This document shows positions 34,527 through 42,757 of a DNA stretch of 64,000 nt, piece after piece. This DNA is from Polaromonas sp. (GTDB taxonomy: Bacteria; Pseudomonadota; Gammaproteobacteria; Burkholderiales; Burkholderiaceae_C). The stretch's first letter is position 1, and the number at the start of each line of letters is the position of its first letter. The notes under the pieces are model-generated. The model made no database searches. It was not told where the DNA came from and was given only the letters and a program-made list of their open reading frames with translations. The stretch spans positions 1 through 64,000 of the forward strand of contig NZ_JAQSDN010000067.1 in the NCBI RefSeq assembly GCF_029945925.1, read 5' to 3'. A program made the position numbers and the translations under genes.

Positions 34527-35446
34527 TGGACTCCTACGCCTTGCTGCTGGCGGCCACCCTGAGCGCCGGCACCGTGCTGGCGATTGCTTCGCTGGGCCTG
34601 CTGATCAATGAAAAAGCCGGCATCGTCAACCTGGGCGCCGAGGGCATGATGCTGTGCGCCGCGATTGCCGGCTTTGCCGCCGTGGTGCACAGCGGCAACA
34701 TCTGGCTCGGTTTTGCCGCCGGCATGGCGGCCGGGGGCTTGCTGGCAGCCATTTTCGGCGTGCTGGTGATCTGGCTCAACACCAACCAGTACGCGACCGG
34801 GCTCGCGCTGAGCCTGTTTGGTGCGGGTTTCTCGGCCTTTGCCGGCATCAAGTACGTGCAGGAGAAGCTCCCCGAGCAGGGCCAGTACGCCTTGCCCTGG
34901 CTCGCCGACCTGCCTTTTGTCGGGCCGGCGCTGTTTCGCCAGCACCCCATGGTCTACATCGCCATGGCGCTGACGCTCGGGATGATCTGGTTTTTGTACC
35001 GCACGCGCGCCGGTCTGGTGCTGCGCTCGGTCGGTGAAAGCCCGGAGTCGGCGCACGCCCTGGGTTACCCGGTGCGGCGCATCCGGCTGGCGGCGGTGGT
35101 GGCCGGTGGCGCGCTGTGCGGCCTGGCCGGTGCCTATGTCTCGGTGGTCTACACGCCGCTGTGGGTCGAAGGCATGATTGCCGGCAAGGGCTGGATCGCG
35201 CTGGCCCTGACCACCTTTGCCACCTGGCGCCCGGCACGGGTGTTGCTTGGTGCGTACCTGTTCGGTGGCGTGACCATGCTGCAGTTTCACCTGCAGGGGC
35301 TGGGCGTGGATGTGCCGCCCCAGTTCCTGACCATGCTGCCCTACCTGGCCACCATCGTGGTGCTGGTGCTGATCTCGCGCAACCCGCGCTGGATCAGGCT
35401 GAACATGCCGACATCGATTGGAAAGCCTTTCTACCCCGGTTCATGA
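34526..35446 (+). CDS. nucleoside/purine ABC transporter permease 2
   Basis: A 306-residue membrane permease, the second half of the heterodimer. It shows INEKAGIVNLGAEGMMLCAA (about 28-47) and VGESPESAHALGYPVRRIR, hallmarks of the BMP-associated permeases. Eight or so hydrophobic segments. The start codon is fused to the upstream stop (TGATG), which implies translational coupling. Confidence 0.92.
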   Translation: MDSYALLLAATLSAGTVLAIASLGLLINEKAGIVNLGAEGMMLCAAIAGFAAVVHSGNIWLGFAAGMAAGGLLAAIFGVLVIWLNTNQYATGLALSLFGAGFSAFAGIKYVQEKLPEQGQYALPWLADLPFVGPALFRQHPMVYIAMALTLGMIWFLYRTRAGLVLRSVGESPESAHALGYPVRRIRLAAVVAGGALCGLAGAYVSVVYTPLWVEGMIAGKGWIALALTTFATWRPARVLLGAYLFGGVTMLQFHLQGLGVDVPPQFLTMLPYLATIVVLVLISRNPRWIRLNMPTSIGKPFYPGS

Positions 35447-35531
35447 TGTTCCCGGCCCATAATCTGGGGTTTGCCACCTCGCCAACCGTTCATCGCAACC
35501 GTTAACTGCAACCGTCCTTACAGGAGATGAC

Positions 35532-36683
35532 ATGACTGACCTACACAAACGCTCACTGCTCAAGCTGGCTGCCCTTTCCGCAGTCGCTTCCGCGGCCCTC
35601 ATCGGTTGCGGCAAAAAGGAAGAGCCCGCACCGCCTCCGGCCGCCGCGCCTGTGGCCGCGCCGGCACCGGCCAAAGTGGAGCCTTTGAAGATTGCATTTG
35701 CCTACGTCGGCCCGGTCGGCGACGGCGGCTGGACCTTCGCGCACGACAACGGCCGCAAGGAAATCGAAAAGGAATTTGGCGACAAGGTGGTCACCAGCTT
35801 CGTCGAAAAAGTCCCCGAGTCGGCCGATGCGGAACGTGTGATCCGCGACATGGCCAGCCAGGGCAACAAGCTGATTTTCGGCACGACCTTCGGCTACATG
35901 GAGCCCATGCTCAAGGTGGCCGCCGACTTCAAGGACGTGAAGTTCGAACACGCCACCGGCTACAAGACGGCTGACAACCTGCGCACCTATGACAGCCGCA
36001 CCTACGAAGGTGCCTACATGGCCGGCGTGATCGCCGGCAAGATGAGCAAGACCGGCACGCTGGGCGTGGTCGGCTCGGTGCCGATTCCCGAGGTGGTGCG
36101 CAACATCAACAGCTTCACGCTGGGTGCGCAGTCGGTCAACCCCAAGGTCAAGACCAAGGTGGTCTGGGTCAACGAGTGGTTCAACCCACCGAAGGAAACC
36201 GAAGCCGCCACCGCGCTGATCAACGGCGGCGCCGACGTGTTGTTCCAGAACACCGACTCGTCGGCCGTGCTGCAGACCGCCGAGAAGATGAACAAGCGCG
36301 CCTTCGGCTGGGACTCGGACATGACCGCCTACGGTCCCAAGGCCCACCTCGGTTCGGCCGTGATCAACTGGGGTCCTTACTACATCAAGGCCGTCAAGGA
36401 CGCGCTTGAAGGCAAGTGGGCGACCGGCCAGACCTGGTGGGGCGTGAAGGAAGGCGCGATCGACATGGTGTCGATTGCCGCCGATGTGCCCGATGACACC
36501 AAAAAACGCATCGACGAAATCAAGGCCGGCCTCAAGGATGGCAGCTTCTCGATCTGGAAAGGCCCCATCATGGACAACACCGGCAAGGAACTGGTGGCCA
36601 AGGACGCCGTGGCCGACGACAAATTCCTGGGTGGCCTGAAGACCTACGTCAAGGGCGTGGAAGGCAAAGTCCCGGGCAACTGA
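35532..36683 (+). CDS. BMP-family nucleoside-binding lipoprotein
   Basis: A 383-residue binding lipoprotein. Signal peptide with lipobox LIGC (C26), an Ala/Pro spacer to about residue 48, then the BMP (PnrA-like) fold: KIAFAYVGPVGDGGWTFAHD, AERVIRDMASQGNKLIFGTT, YEGAYMAGVIAGKMS and VLFQNTDSS. BMP proteins bind purine nucleosides or, in Burkholderiales, possibly free purines. It is the last gene of the transporter operon. A family B repeat and a clear terminator follow. Confidence 0.92.
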   Translation: MTDLHKRSLLKLAALSAVASAALIGCGKKEEPAPPPAAAPVAAPAPAKVEPLKIAFAYVGPVGDGGWTFAHDNGRKEIEKEFGDKVVTSFVEKVPESADAERVIRDMASQGNKLIFGTTFGYMEPMLKVAADFKDVKFEHATGYKTADNLRTYDSRTYEGAYMAGVIAGKMSKTGTLGVVGSVPIPEVVRNINSFTLGAQSVNPKVKTKVVWVNEWFNPPKETEAATALINGGADVLFQNTDSSAVLQTAEKMNKRAFGWDSDMTAYGPKAHLGSAVINWGPYYIKAVKDALEGKWATGQTWWGVKEGAIDMVSIAADVPDDTKKRIDEIKAGLKDGSFSIWKGPIMDNTGKELVAKDAVADDKFLGGLKTYVKGVEGKVPGN

Positions 36684-36689
36684 TGCCTT

Positions 36690-36726
36690 GCTCCCTCTCC
36701 CCCCGGGAGAGGGCAGGGGTGAGGGT
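36690..36726. repeat. family B repeat, intergenic copy
   Basis: CTCCCTCTCCCCCCGGGAGA then GGG and AGGGGTGAGGG. It is the only family B copy in the window that is outside a gene, immediately after the BMP stop codon. Confidence 0.8.
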
Positions 36727-36729
36727 CCC

Positions 36730-36752
36730 AGCTGCCTTGAGGCAGCTTTTTT
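36730..36752 (+). terminator. rho-independent terminator after the transporter operon
   Basis: AGCTGCC and GGCAGCT pair around a TTGA loop (36730-36747) and are followed by a run of T residues. It ends the ABC operon 17 nt before the next start codon, so the deaminase may be expressed by readthrough or its own promoter. Confidence 0.8.
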
Positions 36753-36768
36753 CGTTTTTGGAGCCGAC

Positions 36769-37809
36769 ATGAATTCCGTCCGACCGGTATCCCCCGACCG
36801 CCTGCCCGCGCTGCTGCGCGCCATGCCCAAGGCCGAACTGCACATCCACATCGAAGGCTCGCTCGAACCCGAGCTGATCTTTGCGCTGGCCCGGCGCAAC
36901 GGCATGACCTTGCCTTATGCCAGCGTGGAAGAGCTGCGCAGCGCCTACGCCTTCACCAATCTGCAGAGTTTCCTGGACATCTATTACGCCGGCGCCAGCG
37001 TGCTGATCACCGAGCAGGATTTCTACGACATGACGCGGGCTTACCTGGCGCGGGCCGCGCAGGACAACGTGATCCACGCCGAAATCTTTTTTGACCCGCA
37101 GACCCACACGGCGCGCGGGATCAGCATGGAAACCGTCGTCAAGGGCCTGCACCGCGCCTGTGTCGATGCGCAGGCCGAGCTCGGCATCAGCGCCGCGCTG
37201 ATTATGTGTTTCCTGCGCCACCTCAGCGAGGAAGAAGCTTTCGAGACGATGGAGCAGGCGCTGCCTTGGCGCGACCTGATCATCGGCGTGGGGCTGGACT
37301 CCGGTGAGGTCGGCAACCCGCCCGAGAAGTTTGCGCGTGTGTTTGCACGCTGCCGCGAACTCGGGCTGCACCTGGTGGCGCATGCGGGCGAGGAGGGTCC
37401 GCCGGAATACATCTGGACGGCACTGGACCTGCTCAAGGTCGAACGCATCGACCATGGCGTGCAGTCCGCCAAAGACCCGTCGTTGATGCAGCGCCTGGCG
37501 AAAGACCGCATCGCCCTGACGGTGTGCCCGCTGTCCAACCTCAAGCTGTGTGTGTTCCCGGACCTGGCGCAGCACAACCTGCGCCAGTTGCTGGATGCCG
37601 GGCTGGCCGCGACCGTCAACTCCGACGACCCGGCCTATTTCGGTGGTTACATGAACGAGAACTTCACGCAGACTTTTGCGGCCACCGGCATGGATGCGCA
37701 GCATGCCTGGACGCTGGCGCGCAACAGTTTCGAAGCCAGCTTCGCCGACGCAGCGGCCAAACGCGGCCACCTGGAACGGCTGGCCGCGTGTTTCGAGAGT
37801 TTTAGCTAG
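36769..37809 (+). CDS. adenine deaminase, adenosine-deaminase family
   Basis: A 346-residue metal-dependent aminohydrolase. Motifs: MPKAELHIHIEGSLEPELI (metal HxH), HAGEEGPPEYIW, RIDHGVQ, and VNSDDPAYFGGYMNENF. In this family the NSDDPAYFGGY form is typical of adenine deaminases like those of Pseudomonas and yeast, whereas adenosine deaminases have a different loop. It should convert adenine to hypoxanthine, feeding XdhAB. The ATG at 36769 is chosen because the preceding frame is repeat-derived. Confidence 0.85.
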   Translation: MNSVRPVSPDRLPALLRAMPKAELHIHIEGSLEPELIFALARRNGMTLPYASVEELRSAYAFTNLQSFLDIYYAGASVLITEQDFYDMTRAYLARAAQDNVIHAEIFFDPQTHTARGISMETVVKGLHRACVDAQAELGISAALIMCFLRHLSEEEAFETMEQALPWRDLIIGVGLDSGEVGNPPEKFARVFARCRELGLHLVAHAGEEGPPEYIWTALDLLKVERIDHGVQSAKDPSLMQRLAKDRIALTVCPLSNLKLCVFPDLAQHNLRQLLDAGLAATVNSDDPAYFGGYMNENFTQTFAATGMDAQHAWTLARNSFEASFADAAAKRGHLERLAACFESFS

Positions 37810-37845
37810 GGTCGGTTAACAGCCCTGGCCCCGGGCGCTTGCAGC

Positions 37846-38658
37846 TCAGGACTTGGCGTCCCGGTTGACCCAGGGGTCGGGTGCTGCGCCGGGGGCGGCC
37901 GGGGCTTCCGGCAGACCCACCACGGTCCTGACCGCCCGCATCAGCGCGTCGGCCTCGAAAGGTTTGGTGACATAACCGTCGGCGCCACCGGCCAGGCCCT
38001 TGATCACGGATTCACGTGTGGCCTTGCCGGTCAGCATGATGACAGGTACGTTTTTCAGCGCCGGATGCTGGCGCAGCCGAAGCAGGATGTCAAAACCATC
38101 GGCGTCGGGCAGCATCACGTCGAGAAGAATCAGGTCGGGAATCGGCGGCTTGCGGAATTCGGCCACCACTTCCGCGCGGTTGCCCGCCAGCCGGACCTGG
38201 AAGCCTTCGAAGGAGAGATAGGTCTGGATGAACTTGGCGAGCATGGGCTCGTCGTCCACCACGATGGCCGACAGCATCTCGCCGGGCGCCAGCTTGCGGG
38301 CCGGTCCGCGGCCGCGCGCGATGCTGACGTAGTAGCCGGCCTTCTTGAGGGACGCAGCGCCCGAGTCGGCCTCGGCCTCGGCATTGGACAGGGCGAGCTG
38401 GTTGAGCTGGATGTTGAACTGTTCGGTAAAGGGATCGTTCTCCGCCTGCGCCAGCAGTCCGCGAATCAGCAGGCTCTGCAGGGTCGCTGCCAGTGTTTCG
38501 GCGGGGATGGCAGGCATGCCCGCACTGATTTGCGCGAAGCTCAGGATGCCGTCGATGCGGATCAGCAGCTCAATCTCGGCGGGCGGCAGCGTGGTTGCGC
38601 CGCTTCGCAGTTCCTGCTGGCCCTTGGGCGTGAGTTGGTAAACGTCGTTGTCCCGCAT
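37846..38658 (-). CDS. response regulator with N-terminal accessory domain
   Basis: A 270-residue protein. Residues 1-110 form a helical region of unknown family (MRDNDVYQLTPKGQQELR, ELLIRIDGILSFAQIS). Residues about 130-250 are a receiver domain (SAIVVDDEPM, LILLDVMLPDADGFD with the phosphoacceptor Asp, VIMLTGKA, GYVTKPF). No DNA-binding output domain. No partner kinase next to it. Convergent with the deaminase gene. Confidence 0.82.
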   Translation of the reverse strand: MRDNDVYQLTPKGQQELRSGATTLPPAEIELLIRIDGILSFAQISAGMPAIPAETLAATLQSLLIRGLLAQAENDPFTEQFNIQLNQLALSNAEAEADSGAASLKKAGYYVSIARGRGPARKLAPGEMLSAIVVDDEPMLAKFIQTYLSFEGFQVRLAGNRAEVVAEFRKPPIPDLILLDVMLPDADGFDILLRLRQHPALKNVPVIMLTGKATRESVIKGLAGGADGYVTKPFEADALMRAVRTVVGLPEAPAAPGAAPDPWVNRDAKS

Positions 38659-38828
38659 AGTCGCTGGTTTTCCTGGTGGGGGGGCTTCTGCGGCCCGGAG
38701 AAAAGGCCATGTTTTCAGGACGATTATCGCCGCTTCGGGGCGGGGCGGGCTTCTTCGGTGTGCTACCGTGTGCACGGGATAGTTCGCCGCGGTGCGGCAG
38801 GATTCATCCCATCGACTGAACCGCACCC

Positions 38829-39215
38829 ATGAAACGCCTGATCACCGTCCTTGCCCTGATGTGCCTGAGCGCCGGTGTTGCCGCGCAATGGACGCCAGTC
38901 ATGGTCGATCCGGCGGTCGTCACTTACATCGACCGCACCACCCTGCGCGGCAAGGGCGGCATGGTCAGGATGTGGTGGCTGATGGACTACCAACTGGTGC
39001 AGATCACCGACGAAAAGGGTTATTACTCGCGCCTGCACCACAGCGAATTTGACTGCACGGGCCAGCGCATGCGCCTGCTCTCGGTGGCGCTGCTATCCGA
39101 GCCCATGGGTCACGGCCAGCCCGTCTTCGAGGACCCGTTGCCGCGCAAATGGGAAGCCGTGCGGGACGGATCCTTCCAGGATGCGTTGCGGGACATTGCC
39201 TGTATAGCCTATTAG
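38829..39215 (+). CDS. secreted protein, surface-adhesin E-like
   Basis: A 128-residue protein with a Sec signal (MKRLITVLALMCLSAGVAAQ, residues 1-20). The mature part (VTYIDRTTLRGKGGMVRMWWLMDY, then a cysteine-bounded segment FDCTGQRMRLL and DIACIAY) resembles the adhesin-E family of small beta-sandwich proteins, usually with one disulfide. Probably periplasmic or surface-located. Function unknown. Confidence 0.65.
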   Translation: MKRLITVLALMCLSAGVAAQWTPVMVDPAVVTYIDRTTLRGKGGMVRMWWLMDYQLVQITDEKGYYSRLHHSEFDCTGQRMRLLSVALLSEPMGHGQPVFEDPLPRKWEAVRDGSFQDALRDIACIAY

Positions 39216-39315
39216 CCCCCACGGTCGTTCACTGCGTGTAGCTCCCTGCCCCCCGAGGGGGCCGCTGCGCCTGCGGCCCGGCGAAGCCGGTTCCGCGGCC
39301 CCTGCTTGAATTAAG
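39213..39315. repeat. dispersed repeat family C, full-length copy
   Basis: GCCCCCACGGTCG, ACTGCGTGTAGCTCCCTGCC, CCCCGAGGGGGCCGCTGCGC and CCGGTTCCGCGGCCCCTGC. It is the reverse-orientation match to 8419-8515 and lies directly after the stop codon at 39213-39215. Confidence 0.8.
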
Positions 39316-39446
39316 ACCAACACCTCTGTGGTTGCTTCGGCCGTCAGCGGGACTGGACGGCCTGAGCCGCTAAAATAGCGTTTCACCCGCGTGCTGCCCC
39401 GGCGCGCTGGTGTTTTTTGTTTTCCGGGGCCATGTAGAGGACCACC

Positions 39447-40529
39447 ATGTACAAAAACCTCGCTGCCGCGCTCGCGGCCGCCTGTTTTATTTCACCCGTT
39501 TTTTCCCAATCCGCCGCGCCCGCCAAGGAGTCTTTGAAGATCGGCTTCGTTTATGTGGCGCCGCTGACCGATGCCGGCTGGGTGCGTCAGCATGACGACG
39601 CCCGCAAGGCCGTTGAGGCGGCGCTCGGCGACCGGGTCAAAACCACCTATGTTGAAAACGTGCCTGAAGGCGCCGATGCCGAGCGTGTGATCCGCGATCT
39701 GGCCAGCCAGGGCCATCGGCTGATTTTCACGCCCAGCTTTGGCTACATGGAACCGACACTGAAGGTGGCGAAGGACTTTCCGGATGTGAAATTCGAGTCC
39801 GTCACCGGCTACAAGACCGCAGCGAACGTGGCGGTGGCCAACGCACGTTATTACGAAGGCCGCTACCTCGCCGGCATCGCTGCCGGCCGTCTCGCGTCCA
39901 GCGCCGGTTATGTCGCAGGTTTTGCCATTCCCGAAGTGATCCAGGGTGTCAATGCCTTCACGCTGGGCATGCGTTCGGTCAATCCGCAGGCGAGTGTCAA
40001 GGTGGTCTGGCTGGGCGCCTGGTTTGACCCGCCGCGCGAACGCGAAGCGGCGATGACACTCTTCAACCAGGGCGTGGAAGTCATGGCCTTTCACACCGGC
40101 TCCACCGCGGTGATGGCTGCTGCGCAGGAGCGCGGCAAACTCGCCATTGCCTACCATTCGGACATGCGCAAGGTTGCGCCCGACGCCCAGGTGCTGGCGG
40201 TGACGCACCAGTGGGGCGACTACTACACCCGGCGCGCGCAGGCGGTACTCGACGGAAGCTGGAAAAGCGGTGCGGTGTGGGGTGGCGTGAAGGAGGGCAT
40301 GATTCGCGTTGACAGCTTTGGCCCGAAAGTGCCGAAAAAGGTGGTTGACGAGGTGTTGGCGCGGCAGAAGGACATTGCTATCGGCAAGCTGCATCCCTTC
40401 CGGGCGCGCACGGCCCTGCTGGACAACGAGGGCCGCGAGGTGCTGGCTGCCGGCAAGACGCTGAGCGACGAGCAGATCCTGGGCATGAACTTCCTGGTGC
40501 AGGGCGTGCAGGGCAAGCTGGCCAAATAA
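39447..40529 (+). CDS. second BMP-family nucleoside-binding protein (non-lipidated)
   Basis: A 360-residue BMP protein, paralogous to 35532-36683 (shared blocks AERVIRDLASQG, FGYMEPTLKVA, GYKTAANVAV, YEGRYLAGIAAG). It has a plain Sec signal ending near VFSQ (about residue 21) and no lipobox, so it should be freely periplasmic. No ATPase or permease accompanies it. It may share the membrane complex encoded at 31877-35446, or act in sensing. Guanine deaminase follows 54 nt downstream. Confidence 0.9.
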   Translation: MYKNLAAALAAACFISPVFSQSAAPAKESLKIGFVYVAPLTDAGWVRQHDDARKAVEAALGDRVKTTYVENVPEGADAERVIRDLASQGHRLIFTPSFGYMEPTLKVAKDFPDVKFESVTGYKTAANVAVANARYYEGRYLAGIAAGRLASSAGYVAGFAIPEVIQGVNAFTLGMRSVNPQASVKVVWLGAWFDPPREREAAMTLFNQGVEVMAFHTGSTAVMAAAQERGKLAIAYHSDMRKVAPDAQVLAVTHQWGDYYTRRAQAVLDGSWKSGAVWGGVKEGMIRVDSFGPKVPKKVVDEVLARQKDIAIGKLHPFRARTALLDNEGREVLAAGKTLSDEQILGMNFLVQGVQGKLAK

Positions 40530-40583
40530 ACCTTATGCGGGCCGGCGTATTGCGCTGCAGCCTGCCTGCGGTACCCTTGTGAC

Positions 40584-41888
40584 ATGAAAGCCTGGCGCGC
40601 CTCCCTTCTTTATTTTCCCGGGCCGGCCCAGGCTGTGCTCGAGGCCGACGGCTTGCTGGTGGTCGGCCCGGACAGCGCTGGCCGCCAGGTGGTGCAGGCC
40701 GCGGGCAGCTACGGCGCGCTGGCGCCGCGCTTTCCCGGTATTGACGTCACCCACCTGCCGGGCCGCATCATCGCGCCGGGTTTTGTCGACATGCACATCC
40801 ACTACCCGCAGCTCGACGTGATCGGTTCACCCGCCGAAGGCCTGCTGCCGTGGCTTGAAAATTACACCTTTCCGCATGAAAGCCGGTTTTCGGATGCCGC
40901 GCACAACAGCGAGGCGGCGGCGTTTTTTGTGGATGAACTGCTGCGCCACGGCGTGACGACGGCGCTGGCCTTTGCCACCTCGCATCCGGAGTCCGTCGAT
41001 GCCCTGCTCGGAGAGGCCCAGCGCCGCAGCCTGCGCATGATTGCCGGCAAGGTGCTGCAGGACCAGCATTCGCCGGACGGTGTGCGTGATGCCACCGAAC
41101 AAAGCCTGATCGACACCGAGGCGCTGATCACGCGCTGGCACGGCGTGGACCGGCTCGGTTACGCGATCACGCCGCGTTTTGTACCCAGTTGCAGCGAGGC
41201 GCAGCTGCGCGGCGCCGGCGAGCTGGCCGCGCGTTACGCCGACGTCTGGATCCAGTCACATGTGGCCGAGAACAAGGACGAAATCGCCTGGGTGCGCGAG
41301 CTCTACCCGCGGGCGCGCAGCTACCTCAGCGTGTATGAACAGTTCGGCCTGCTGCGTCCGCGCGCCGTGTACGCCCACTGCATCCACATCGACGACGAGG
41401 ACCGCGCGTTGATGCGCGCCACCGGCACGGCGGCGGCCGTCAGCCCGACCAGCAACCTGTTCCTGGGCAGCGGGTTTTTTGACTACGCCGCTGCCGATCG
41501 CGCGGATTTTCTGTATGGCCTGGCCAGCGATGTCGGCGGCGGCACCAGCTTCAGCCCTTTTCACACCATGCTGGCGGCGTATTACGTGGGCCGGGAAGGG
41601 CAGACCAAGCCCGGCGTGTCGCTCAAGCCGCAGCAGTTGTGGTGGCAACACACAGGCGGTGCGGCGCGCGCTCTCGGGCTGGAGGGTGTGGTGGGCAACC
41701 TGCTGCCCGGCTGCGAGGCCGACTTTCTCGTGCTCAACCCGCAGGCCACGCCGCTGCTGGCGCGCAAGACGGCGCAGGCGGGCAGCCTGGACGAGCTGCT
41801 GTTTGCGCTGATCGTGCTGGGGGACGACCGCGTGGTCGAGCAAACCGTGATTTCTCAGGCGCAAGCTGTTCAAGCCGATTTTCTGTAA
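40584..41888 (+). CDS. guaD: guanine deaminase
   Basis: A 434-residue amidohydrolase-superfamily enzyme converting guanine to xanthine. Motifs: GFVDMHIHYPQLD (metal HxH), PWLENYTFPHESRF, HVAENKDE, YAHCIHIDDEDRALM and SDVGGGTSFSPFHTM. These match bacterial GuaD. Length agrees with the family. Together with the deaminase at 36769 it feeds xanthine dehydrogenase. Its TAA stop lies at the edge of a family A repeat. Confidence 0.95.
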   Translation: MKAWRASLLYFPGPAQAVLEADGLLVVGPDSAGRQVVQAAGSYGALAPRFPGIDVTHLPGRIIAPGFVDMHIHYPQLDVIGSPAEGLLPWLENYTFPHESRFSDAAHNSEAAAFFVDELLRHGVTTALAFATSHPESVDALLGEAQRRSLRMIAGKVLQDQHSPDGVRDATEQSLIDTEALITRWHGVDRLGYAITPRFVPSCSEAQLRGAGELAARYADVWIQSHVAENKDEIAWVRELYPRARSYLSVYEQFGLLRPRAVYAHCIHIDDEDRALMRATGTAAAVSPTSNLFLGSGFFDYAAADRADFLYGLASDVGGGTSFSPFHTMLAAYYVGREGQTKPGVSLKPQQLWWQHTGGAARALGLEGVVGNLLPGCEADFLVLNPQATPLLARKTAQAGSLDELLFALIVLGDDRVVEQTVISQAQAVQADFL

Positions 41889-41945
41889 GCAAAATTGGCC
41901 TCCAGCCATTGACGGGATTGCGTGAAAAGCTATCAAAAAGATAGC
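41885..41945 (-). repeat. dispersed repeat family A, copy 8, overlapping the guaD stop
   Basis: On the minus strand: GCTATCTTTTTGATAGC palindrome, a CACGC block, then AATGGCTGGAGGCC and AATTTTGCTTA. The TAA of guaD is the complement of the repeat's terminal TTA. Confidence 0.75.
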
Positions 41946-42365
41946 ATTTTCAGGTCTGGATCGACACGCTGCTCGGGTTCGGAATCCCGTCTATGGGCGC
42001 TTCGTCGGTGCCAATCGTTCGTTGTGCGGTTACCCGCAGGAGCGCTTTGCGTTTGCAGAACATCCGACGGCTTTGGCCGAAGGCGGACATTTGTCGTCAG
42101 CGCGTGGGCAACCCATGTTGGCCACGCGGTGGTGGCCATGGTTGGCGAGCAGGCGTGGGATGGCTGGGATGCCTGCCATCCATGGCTCCCGGATCGAGCC
42201 TGCCCCGGACTTGATCCCGGGTCCCCGATGACGACCGTAGTGCTCGGGATGGCCTTGACTTTGACTTGTCATTGCGGGCTCGACCCGCAATCCATGGCAC
42301 CGGATCAAACCTGGGGCAACCCGCCGGCTGCCCTGCGGACGTTCCTGGGGCGCTCTGGAGCGGGG
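41946..42365. repeat. non-coding stretch with family D repeats
   Basis: No gene seen. It holds family D repeats at 42204-42233 (CCGGACTTGATCCCGGG type) and 42268-42297 (GTCATTGCGGGCTCGACCCG then CAATCCATGG), the latter a clear consensus copy. The remainder is unassigned. Confidence 0.55.
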
Positions 42366-42555
42366 GGCAGCCTGCACTTTGAGTCCTGCTACGACCGCCC
42401 TTGCCATGGTGCATCACCCAGGGCGAGCACAAAATGGCGTGCGCGCTGCTGCCGGCCAAAACCACCAGTGCCCACTGGCTCGCGCATCGGGCTTTCACCG
42501 ATGCGGTAGAGCGCTTTCTGGAACGCGAAGACGCGGGCGTGGCCAGCTACATTTT
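42366..42555 (+). pseudogene. C-terminal remnant of a FemAB/GNAT-like acyltransferase (PF04339 type)
   Basis: One frame reads LHFESCYDRP; a second frame reads QGEHKMACALLPAKTTSAHW, then LAHRAFTDAVERFLERE and SYI. In PF04339-type proteins these blocks occur in this order near the C-terminus (LHFE-CYY, AQGEHK, SAHW, F--AV--FL--E). Here part between them is missing and the frames differ. The rest of the gene is absent. I judge it a decayed gene fragment. Confidence 0.55.
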
Positions 42556-42693
42556 TTTGAGCCATAGCTGGGGCATGGCCCTGCAAATCGGGCAAAAACT
42601 GTCCTCGCTGGGGCCGATTTTCGCCTTTTGACGCCCCAGGTCCGACAGGTTCCTAGAATTCAGCCGTCGCAGACGTCTTGATCCCGGCGACCC

Positions 42694-42716
42694 AGACAGG
42701 TTTGCTGTCTTTTTTC
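42694..42716 (+). terminator. rho-independent terminator left after the acyltransferase remnant
   Basis: AGACAG and CTGTCT pair around GTTTG and are followed by a T-run on the plus strand. No intact plus-strand gene ends here, so it probably served the decayed gene upstream. The chemoreceptor gene on the other strand ends 42 nt away. Confidence 0.65.
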
Positions 42717-42757
42717 ATGTCATTCGTCAGTTCCACGACCGCAGCGCCCACTTTGCT

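Noticed and set aside
36688..36768. N-terminal extension of the adenine deaminase
   Set aside because: The extra 27 codons come from the family B repeat and the terminator; the conserved protein starts after the ATG at 36769.
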